Source: Hyaloperonospora brassicae (lineage: Eukaryota > Oomycota > Peronosporomycetes > Peronosporales > Peronosporaceae). Taken from it: a DNA stretch of 64,000 bases. A model generated the notes under the pieces. It did no database searches, had not been told where the DNA came from, and saw nothing but the letters and a program-made list of their open reading frames with translations. A program made the position numbers and the translations under genes. The DNA lies in contig CANTFL010001315.1 of assembly GCA_947650285.1 (NCBI GenBank), positions 248,001 through 312,000 of the forward strand, written 5' to 3'. Each line of letters begins with the position of its first letter. Within the stretch, counting starts at the first letter, position 1. Below, piece by piece: positions 50,828-58,353 of the stretch.

Positions 50828-51965
50828 AGAAGAGACCTTTCACGCCACGCGTGAAGGGTTTACCCATTTGAGTGACATCGAATGGGGTGCGGTAGAACAA
50901 ATGTGTTCTATCGTAGGCGAAGTCGCCATTAGCGCCATGTTGGAGTCTCTAGACAGAGACCAACAACTTGCCGCTATAGCCAAGTTCATTCAAAATGAAC
51001 TTGCCATCGAGAGGGAGAAAGTAGCCTTGCTTCACCAGCAAGGCTCTCAACAGGCCGAGCAGTTGAGAGAGCTCGGTGCTCAACAGACAGAGCTGTTGAG
51101 ACAGCAGCAGTTCCGTGCTGCTGTGGGCGGGGCGGCGCATGCGCGTCGTCCCGAAGTCATGAAAGTCGACATCTCCAAGTACAGTGGAGTCCCGGAAGAC
51201 TCCCTGTTACTATGGTTTGTCGAACTCGACAGAGCCCTAAGGGCTCGTCGCGTCGAAGATGAGCAAATGAAACTCACATTTGCTCAGACCCACTTGGCAG
51301 GGCGTGCCAAAACTTGGTCCCTGGGACTCGAGAGTAGCGACCCAAGTGTGTTTAGGTTGCTAGATGACTTCAATTCCCGGCTCAGACAAACGTTTGAGCC
51401 GCCACGGGCTGAGTTCAGGGCTCGTTCAGAGCTCCTGAAACTCAAGCAGGGTAAGCGTGATGTGCACGCTTACGCACAACATATACGGCTCCTTGCGAGT
51501 AGTATAACTGCTAACCCAGTTCATGAACACACGTTGATTACGGTGTTCATGCAAGGGCTCGCAGAGGGGCCCGTCAGGAGCCACCTGTTCCGCCTTGAGC
51601 TGAACACGCTGGAAGATGCGATATCAGCTGCGGAACAGGAAGACTATAGCATGAGACAGGCTCATGGTAGCTCAAACTCTTATCGTCCACCGAGACGACA
51701 AGAGATCGGAGGTCCAGAACCAATGGACCTCTGCTATGTTGAGAGCGAGAGACCTCGCTCTTCGAACAACAAGCGATTGCAGAGGTGCAATCGCTGTCAG
51801 AAGTTAGGGCACTACGCATACGAGTGTAGTGCTCCACGCCCAGTACCAAACAGTACTGAGCGAAATGGACGACCATTCGCCAGAAAGGGCAATGGGCGTG
51901 GGTCCAGCGCTGTTGCGAAGCCGCAACAGCGAGACGGACCATCAAAAAATGGTCGGGGTCAGTAG
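50811..51965 (+). CDS. gag: Element B Gag polyprotein (intact)
   Basis: 384-residue Gag, the structural protein that coats and packages element RNA. Residues about 60-105 form a glutamine/leucine-rich coiled coil (QQGSQQAEQLRELGAQQTEL). About 120-290 is the retrotransposon-gag capsid region (LAGRAKTWSLGLESSDPSVF; LKQGKRDVHAYAQHIRLLAS). Near residues 324-337 there is one CX2CX4HX4C zinc knuckle (CNRCQKLGHYAYEC), followed by a basic Gly/Arg/Ser tail. Two in-frame ATGs (50811, 50817) lie in the hairpin 50802-50827; either could start. At least 11 perfect stems of 8 bp or more lie inside this one gene. The gene ends at TAG 51963, with a slippery site 13 nt before the stop. Unlike pol it has no lesion. 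Confidence 0.92.
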   Translation: MNMLDEEETFHATREGFTHLSDIEWGAVEQMCSIVGEVAISAMLESLDRDQQLAAIAKFIQNELAIEREKVALLHQQGSQQAEQLRELGAQQTELLRQQQFRAAVGGAAHARRPEVMKVDISKYSGVPEDSLLLWFVELDRALRARRVEDEQMKLTFAQTHLAGRAKTWSLGLESSDPSVFRLLDDFNSRLRQTFEPPRAEFRARSELLKLKQGKRDVHAYAQHIRLLASSITANPVHEHTLITVFMQGLAEGPVRSHLFRLELNTLEDAISAAEQEDYSMRQAHGSSNSYRPPRRQEIGGPEPMDLCYVESERPRSSNNKRLQRCNRCQKLGHYAYECSAPRPVPNSTERNGRPFARKGNGRGSSAVAKPQQRDGPSKNGRGQ

Positions 51966-51987
51966 GGGCGGAGCGCCCTACTGATCC
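51944..51987 (+). promoter_or_regulatory. Putative -1 ribosomal frameshift signal at gag/pol junction
   Basis: Slippery heptamer A AAA AAT at 51944-51950 in the gag frame, a 5-nt spacer, then a stem 51956-51967 / 51976-51987 (nine Watson-Crick pairs TCAGTAGGG/CCCTACTGA, extended by one G-U and two G-C). The gag stop TAG (51963) lies in the stem. The -1 frame is open from the heptamer into the protease. This is the classic layout for Gag-Pol frameshifting. Caution: hairpins are common everywhere in this element, so the stem alone is weak evidence; the heptamer in the right phase is the stronger part. Confidence 0.6.
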
Positions 51988-53815
51988 GGCAACCTCAAGA
52001 GAATTTGCAAATCTCTTGACGAAAGTTGCTCCAGATACACAATCATTGTGTGTCTCTGCACCTGGTGATGACGTTTCGCTCATCACCTTGAAGTTGGAAG
52101 CGACAAATGATTTGTCGCTTCGTGCCCTAGTAGACTGTGGGGCGTAGAACAACTTCGTTCGACGCCAGTCACTAGAGGGTCGTAGGCTCAAGTTCGTTGA
52201 GCGCGACATTCCCCTCACAAGGATGACGGTGCGCCTTGCAACAGGCGCATCGAGAACCGTTGAGAAACGTGTAGTAGGAATCCACTACACGTTAGAGGGC
52301 GAACAGTACGATGATGATTTCATCGTACTAGATCTGGATGACAAATTTGATGTCATCCTGGGATTACCTTGGCTCAGAAAATACGAGCCAAGGGTGAGCT
52401 GGCAGCATCGATCCGTGAAGATGCCTGCTGCTTGTTCATCAGATGGCCATCTGATGAACATCTTGGAGCGTCCACAAGCGTGTGGATGTTCTGCGAGTGA
52501 GTGCGATGGCCTCACTTGCGGTACGGTCGTTAGCACGACTGCACAAGGTCACAGTGTAGTTGATCACTACACTGTGGAGCAAGCTCCCGGCGGCTGTACA
52601 GAAGTACAGGCTGCGCCGAAGGTCCACCACTCGAATAAGTCGAGTGGACCGGGACATGGATGCATGCCTAGCGGGCAGCATCTTAGAAGAAAGAAATCTG
52701 TTGCCCCCAAGGGGCAACATGGAAATCCTAGGTCGACTGGAGAGTCGACCGTAGAGGATCGGTTCCTGACTGTGGTTGCACAGCCACAGTCGGAAGACGT
52801 CGAGGGAATAAGTCCCCACGTACTTGAGGAAGGAGTTCCTCAAGAGTTGCTTGCTGAGGGATCAGGCCCTCAGCAACCTGTGGAAGCAAGTTCCCAGGAA
52901 GAAACCGAGACGTTGAACGTCTTGGTTAATGACGGATCAAGCGTAGGCGCTTATACGCTTGATCTGATTGTGCCTCCGAAGTTGACCTCGGAGATAACTC
53001 AGTTGCCAACGCTAGAACCGAAACGGTTCTTGCGTGATCTGCGTAGTGGCAAAGTCAAGCAGATCTGCATACTCGTCACAGAGGACGAGTATGTGACCGA
53101 CATTCGGTCGGCAACAGTATTTGCTGAGAACGAACGGGTTCTCAGCAGCTCATCGATGGACGAAAGTGTCCTCGATGAGAAGACTCGGATTGAGCGATAC
53201 GCGTCCCAATCCTGGGAGTCACTTCAGGCAAATCCTTTGTATAAGGATTTGATCGAATTCAAGGATGTGTTCCCTGAATCCGTACCTTGCGAGTTGCCTA
53301 AGGATAGAGGCACTCGACATGAGATCGAGCTCAGACCGGGCTTGAAGTACGGTGTAATGAAGCTGTGGCCACTGCCGCGTGAACAGGTGCAAGTGATCGA
53401 CAAGTTCTTTACCGATCGCATTGCAGCAGGCCATGAGAGGGAATCAACTTCTCCTTACAGCTCTCCGACCTTCTGTGTGCGAAAGGCCACAGGAGGGTGG
53501 CGGATAGTGCACGCATTCAATAAATTGAATGCTGCAACGGTACCGGCTCAGACGCCGATACCGAGGAAGGACGTAATCATAGATGGTATGTCAAAGAGTA
53601 CCATCTTTTCGTCCATGGATCTGATGGACGGATTCTGTCAGATCCTCATGCGTGAACGGGACATCCCGTTCACGGCAGTGAGTACCCCCAGCGGTATGCT
53701 GTGGGAGTGGCTAGTGATGCCACAGGGACTGAGTAATGCCCCTGAAACGTTCAACAGATGTGTTACAAATCTGTTGAGACCGGTGCGAGGCTATTGCACC
53801 GATTTATTTCGATGA
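51950..53815 (+). pseudogene. pol: Element B pol part 1: protease and N-terminal RT
   Basis: In the -1 frame relative to gag. Protease: LVDCGA at 52130-52144, the catalytic D-x-G-A, directly followed by in-frame TAG (52145-52147) where Ser (TCG) is usual. The flap/strand region (TVRLATGASRTVEKRVV) and ILGLPWLRKYEPRVSW follow. After a low-complexity linker (52440-53150) comes RT: ELPKDRGTRHEIELRPGLKY, FSSMDLMDGFCQILM, TPSGMLWEWLVMPQGLSNAP, ETFNRCVTNLLRPVRG. A one-base insertion near 53785 shifts the frame just before the YFDD catalytic box, and the frame stops at 53815. The enzyme would copy RNA to cDNA; as read it is inactive. Confidence 0.85.
52433..52460. repeat. 28-bp perfect palindrome in pol
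   Basis: Half-site TGTTCATCAGATGG, centred between 52446 and 52447, no loop. Lies in the coding region just after the protease (AACSSDGHLMNIL). It is the longest uninterrupted palindrome I noticed and belongs to the general hairpin tiling. Confidence 0.9.
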
Positions 53816-54430
53816 TGTGTTCATCCATAGCCGGGCTATGGACGGAAAGACGGACGTTGAAGTTCACAGAACTCACGTTCGTCAGGTTCTTCAGCCTATG
53901 CGCAAGCATAGGTTGTATGCCAACCTAAAGAAGTGTATTATCGCGGCTAGCGAAATAACACTTATTGGGTGCATCGTCGGCAAACATGGCGTACGCCCTG
54001 ATCCCGAAAAGATCAAGGCGATCACCGACTGGCCTGTGCCAGTCGATGTCAAGGGACTAAGGAAGTTCCTTGGTCTTGCGGCGTACTTGCACAAGTACTC
54101 GCGCAACTACGCCGAGATGACTGTTCATCTTTCTTGCTTGCTCAAGAAAAATGTCAAGTGGTCATGGAACGCTGAGTGCCAGCGTTCCTTTGAAGGTAAC
54201 AAGCAAAGCTTGATGCAATCGCCCATCTTGGCGATTATAGATCAGGAAAGACCTTTTCATGTGGTCTGTGACGCCAGCGATTTTGCTATCGGCTGTGCGT
54301 TGATGCAGTATGACACAGACGGCGCAGAGCGCGTCGTCTGTTATTAGTCGCGTCAGCTGCAACCAGATGAACGCAATGACCCAATGCATGACAAGGAACT
54401 CCTTGCCATAAAGTATGCACAACTACGTTC
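53784..54430 (+). pseudogene. Element B pol part 2: RT palm/thumb and RNase H start
   Basis: Next frame. Catalytic YFDD at 53805-53816 is intact, followed by VFIHSRAMDG, HRLYANLKKC, RPDPEKIKAITDWPVPVD, KFLGLAAYLHKYSRNYAEM and SCLLKKNVKWSWNAECQRSF. RNase H begins with FHVVCDASDFAIGCALMQYD. TAG at 54345-54347 replaces a Gln expected in the SRQLQ segment, and the same frame continues (SRQLQPDERNDPMHDKELLA). The frame is then lost near 54430. Confidence 0.85.
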
Positions 54431-55579
54431 CGAGTCTATCTCTTAAGAGATAGACCGTTCATCGTCTAAAAGGACCATACGTCACAACGCACGGTTGTAA
54501 ACAGTCCAAACCTCTCGCAAAGGATGGCGAGGTGGCTGTCCTTCTTCGCGGAGAATAACTTCTCCGTGGAGTACAAGCCAGGACGACTTCATGTCGTCGC
54601 TGATGCAGTATCACGTCGGCCCGACTTCGAGCCAACATCCCGGGTCAACAGTGAGGCCTTGCCTACTGTTGCGACACTGTCCATCAGTGTGCCTTCGTCG
54701 CCGTTACTCGACGACGTGCGGAAAGCATACGCAGGAGACACGAATCTTCTCCGTTTGATGGGTCATCTTGAGAACCCATCCCGGAAATCAATGAGGGATT
54801 TATCGGCTTTGTACCGATCCTCATCGGAACGGCATAGTACACGCAACGGATTGCTGTACTATACAGCTGTTGCCGACGACACGCCTCGTGTCGTCGTACC
54901 CGCTCATCATGATTTCCGTTTACGCATCATGTATGAGTGTCACGATGCCCCAAAAAGCGGCCATCGTGGTAGAGAAAAGACTTACCTCACAGTAAGTCGC
55001 GACTTTTACTGGCCCCGCCAGTATCAGTTTGTCCGCAATTACATCCGTGCTTGCGAAGTTTGTCGACGGTTGAAGCCTAGTCCTTCATCCCGTGCGCCAT
55101 TGCAGCCTCTGCCTGTTCCGACAGAGTGCTGGCAGTCCGTTTCAATGGACTTCGTCTTCGGGTTTCCCGAAGACGCTCACAAGAATAATGGTATTCTTAT
55201 GTTTGTTGACCGGTTCAGCAAGATGGTCCATCTTGCTGCTTTCCTTGAGTCAATCAAGGCTCAAGGTTGTGCTCGTGTCTTTCTAGACACGGTCTGTAGA
55301 CTCCACGGGTTACCCCGTGAACTCGTATCCGACCGTGACCCTCGGATCACGGCGGAATTTTGGCAAACCATGTTCATACTCTCGGAACACGATTCAAGAT
55401 GTCCACTTCTGACCATCCCGAAACAGATGGTCAGACGGAACGTGCGAACCGTGTCCTCGAAGAGATTCTTCGAGGATATGTCCACTCGTTTCCGAGTTGG
55501 AGCGAATTCCTACCCATGGTGGAATTCGCCATCAATAATTCGGTGCATGCTTCAACACAGCAAACACCGTTTTACGTGA
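54430..55579 (+). pseudogene. Element B pol part 3: RNase H end and integrase zinc/core
   Basis: VYLLRDRPFIV, then TAA at 54467, then LSQRMARWLSFFAENNFSVE and KPGRLHVVADAVSRR close RNase H. The long frame 54524-55579 carries the integrase zinc domain (ECHDAPKSGH ... ACEVC) and the first two catalytic Asp positions (SMDFVFGFP near 55145; LVSDRDPRITAEFW near 55325). A one-base deletion near 55375 shifts the frame before the third catalytic residue. The same deletion is present in element C. Confidence 0.85.
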
Positions 55580-55695
55580 ATGGCCTACGCCATCCACGAG
55601 TGCCCACCCTTATAGAGTGTGACTCTTGGATAAGGGGGAGGGACTCGCTCGAGCAAAAACCGTTTTGGCTCTTGGTCATCAAGTGTCGACGCTAA
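55370..55695 (+). pseudogene. Element B pol part 4: integrase core end
   Basis: LGTRFKMSTSDHPETDGQTE followed by RANRVLEE supplies the third catalytic residue of the D,D-35-E triad (Glu of ANRVLEE). Then FPSWSEFLPMVEFAINNSVH and TPFYVNGLRHPRVPTLIECD. Another shift occurs in the G-rich run near 55635, also shared with element C. Confidence 0.85.
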
Positions 55696-56858
55696 CGTCG
55701 TCACGTATGATGCCGATGTCGAACAAGTCGACATCGATGAAGAAGATCATCTCAATAATAGCGATGACGCTATATATTGACTCGGATGATGATGACGATG
55801 CTGGTATATTCAGCATCGTCAACGATTATGCCAGCGAGGAAAAAGACAACCTCGCTGAAGAAGAGAGCAATCTCTTTGCAGTGCGCACGAAGCGCACTGA
55901 AAGACAAAACAAAGAGTCAGCAGAGAACTTTCTGCTGACTCGAGAAGCGGTAGTCCGTTTCGTTCAGGACCCCATCGCAAATGCGGTGGACCGTCAGAAA
56001 CGGAACGCAGACAAGAATGGAAGAGCAAATGTTCTTTCATTTACAGTTAATGACCTAGTACTACTGTCAACGGTAAACCTACCTGGACATGCAGTCACTA
56101 GTGTCGGCAGTAGTAAACTACTGCCGAAATACATTGGGCCATTTCGAGTGTTGCATCGCAAGGGCAATGCATACACACTCGAATTGCCACGTAGGATGCG
56201 CACGCATCCTACGTTTTACGTGGGGAGGCTTAGGTCGTACTGTCAGTACGAGCCTTCTTCTTCCGATGAAGATAGCCCCCACGTTCAAGAACATCCATCA
56301 ACTTCTTGCGTTCGCGCTCCAGACGATCCGTCTGATCGCGCAGATATGATACCTCGGAACTCAACCGAGATATCTCCCCGCGAGCTGTCGCCAGCTCGCC
56401 GAATAGGGAGCCGACATCCCGCTCGACCTGAAGCTGCGCTGTGGCATAATCGGCGCGATCCCTCGCCCGATCAGCCTCGCGATCCTTGCGGTTCTTCCGC
56501 ACTGTATCAGTCAAAGCGTAGCGCCGGTCGCGCTCGTGCTTCAAGTCATCGCGCAATTCATCGATTGCGCGATCCATCTCGTAAGGGTCGAGTTGGTGAA
56601 CCGAATCATCTGGAGGTGGTCTTTCCTCCTCCACCAAATCCTTTGGTGGATGCTCACGGTGATCAACGCTTTCTAGTGGAGCGTATCTTGAATCACCGTG
56701 ACGATTCAGGATCAAGGACGAGCTACCTCGTCCAGTGGCGGAGGTATCCACCCTCTTGGAACAGCTGGGAGCCCCGCTCTCAGCTGTTGATGGATGTTGA
56801 AGGTCTCGTCCGCCAGTATGACGAGACCCATCCGATGAGTCCTGTGGCCCATCGGTAA
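55626..56858 (+). pseudogene. Element B pol part 5: integrase C-terminus and chromodomain
   Basis: The ATG at 55626 is only where the frame opens, not a real start. After an acidic spacer: QKRNADKNGRANVLSFTVND, LLSTVNLPGHAVTSVGSSKL, LPKYIGPFRVLHRKGNAYTL (the GPF/Y integrase C-terminal module), a long Pro/Ser/Arg-rich tether (56250-56620), then the chromodomain [13 protein letters not shown]...[20 protein letters not shown], ending 56858. The last 629 nt are also read on the opposite strand by the antisense gene. Chromodomains in such integrases usually guide insertion to particular chromatin. Confidence 0.85.
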
Positions 56859-57831
56859 ACACGCGCCCTAGGCGCTTGTAGACGGATTGCAAGTTTGCAA
56901 TCGCGTCACGCATCTCAACCGAGATGTTTGCCCTTCCCCAGGGCTAACTTAGGGAATACGCATCCCTATGTGCACGCTGCGAGTTGTCAACACAACTCGC
57001 ACAAGGGTCTCCCCATGTGAGGCAAGGAATGTCTGCCTCACTCGACAAACAGTGCAATCGGTACCTAGCACCGGTTGTCGTTCGCCTTTCGAACCTGAGG
57101 CGTGTCGCCTCAAGTTTCTTGAGCCACCCTTCTCGTCCAAAATGCTTGACGTTTTGGACGAACGCGTTCCACGCAGCCAAAAGCGATGCTTTGTCACGCT
57201 TTTGGTTGCTGTTGTACCATCGATGTCTAAGAAAGACATCGAGATAAAATTATTCTTCAGCGCGAAAGTTCTTCGCGCTGGAACTCAATCCGTGAAGCTC
57301 AGTCGCATCGAATAAGGGTATTCGATAGTGTTGGCCTGTCGCGTGAGACAGGCTATTGATGAGTTGTTCGGGCAAACGCCACGGCTTCAGCTCATCACGC
57401 TTCACAGTGGTACCCTTGTCGGTACCACGGTTGTCAGTATGACGATGGGTTGCACCATCGTCAAGTCGTTCGTGCGAAGGAGCACGAGCTGATTGCGGTG
57501 ATGAGCAAACATCCTCACCACCCTGATCGTCATCATCACTGCCGAACAGACTGTGTTGCAACTCACGAGTCCGTTCGTTCGGCAGTAGCCTTGGCGAACA
57601 CTGAGGCGTCGCCGGTGAGCGAGACGCCTCTGTCGCATTGCCCGAGTCAGACACGTCTGACTCGCCAGAGTAGATGACCTCTACGTCGAGGTCATCATGC
57701 GCACGCGGTGTTGTACCGCGTGCACCTGCAGCACCTGTTGCTGCAGGCGAAGAAGGAGCAGCAGACGACGAATCGTCTGCCGCAGATGCTGGCACAGCAC
57801 AGGGCTGTGTAGGTCTTGAGTCACCTCGCAT
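56230..57831 (-). CDS. Element B antisense gene: Ser/Asp-rich, Cys motif, coiled coil (unknown function)
   Basis: Opposite to gag-pol, starting 135 nt inside the 3' LTR at ATG 57831 (a GTG two codons earlier is in frame but unlikely in a eukaryote). About 533 codons in one frame with two in-frame stops: TAA at 57250-57252 (also present in C) and a B-only TAG at 56956-56958 where C has TCG. Domains: N-terminal Ala/Ser/Pro then Asp/Glu/Ser-rich (about 1-140); a basic/aromatic block ([20 protein letters not shown]); a Cys cluster C-x8-C-x7-C-x2-C ([21 protein letters not shown]); and a strong C-terminal coiled coil of about 120 residues ([39 protein letters not shown]). It overlaps the chromodomain/tether coding strand by 629 nt. 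I do not recognise the family. Confidence 0.7.
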
Positions 57832-57851
57832 AGACACGTTAGCTATGCGAG
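57825..57851 (-). promoter_or_regulatory. Hairpin holding the antisense gene start codon
   Basis: 9-bp perfect stem CTCGCATAG/CTATGCGAG with a 9-nt loop. Read on the minus strand the ATG (57831-57829) lies in the 3' arm. Identical arrangement in C (60949-60975). Mirrors the arrangement at the gag start. Confidence 0.65.
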
Positions 57852-57954
57852 GTCAAGCGGAAAGTGAATGGAACGGACCCAACAAGTGCTCCCTGTCCCA
57901 ATGGTGGCCAACGGGTGGCCTCCATATTTCGATAGTAACACGGTGACTATCAGT

Positions 57955-57962
57955 AAAAGGGG
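57955..57962 (+). promoter_or_regulatory. Element B polypurine tract
   Basis: AAAAGGGG followed by TGA directly before the 3' LTR (57966), the usual position for plus-strand priming. The same tract occurs in C as CCCCTTTT at 60838-60845. Confidence 0.8.
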
Positions 57963-57965
57963 TGA

Positions 57966-58353
57966 TGTAACGGGGCAGCCCGTTTCATGGAATTGTCACT
58001 TTAAGGAAAGTGACAATGAAGAAATGTAGTTGAATATTCTTTATACAATATCACCAAAGTGGTGATATTGAAGGGTCGACCAAAGAGTCTGTTCATTGGT
58101 TGATATCGTGATGATATCAACCCACCAATCGCCGCAAGACGCGCGCAATGAGTGGTGACGAGACGTCACCATACACTCAGTTATATTAACATAATTAAGT
58201 TAAGTCAAACAGAGAGACAGTGGTTAAAGACTTAATTATATTAATATAACAGTTCTACTTTTACCCTACCTACGCTTCCTCGCTTGCCACGTGTACGTCT
58301 ATCGGGCACCGAAACCCTTGCGTTAAGTTCACGCAAGGGTGTGCCCCGTTACT
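57966..58353 (+). repeat. Element B 3' LTR
   Basis: 388 bp, starts TGTAACGGGG and ends GTTACT where the 5' LTR has GTTACA. About 30 differences from the 5' LTR, clustered in the 5' third and around 58180-58320. Several hairpins of the 5' copy are kept (ATTGTCACTTT stem, CAATATCACCA stem, GGTTGATATC stem, TGGTGACG stem). The terminal CCCTTGCGT stem is kept although its loop has gained one base. Confidence 0.9.

Larger units (their letters stand above)
50376..58353 (+). mobile_element. Element B: hairpin-tiled Ty3/Gypsy chromovirus
   Basis: About 8.0 kb. Parts in order: 5' LTR, primer site, gag (one intact 384-codon frame), pol (protease, RT, RNase H, integrase, chromodomain) broken by at least four frameshifts and two stops, an antisense gene, polypurine tract, 3' LTR. 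The two LTRs differ by roughly 7-8% (about 30 changes by eye) and flanking bases do not form a target duplication (ACATG vs TCAAG). The distinctive property is the density of short perfect inverted repeats throughout the element. A second copy (C) lies in inverted orientation at 60445 onward. Confidence 0.9.

Noticed and set aside
56968..57315. 115-codon + strand frame in the antisense gene region of B
   Set aside because: Shadow of the antisense gene; hairpin-rich DNA produces long frames on both strands, and it has no recognised motif or start context.
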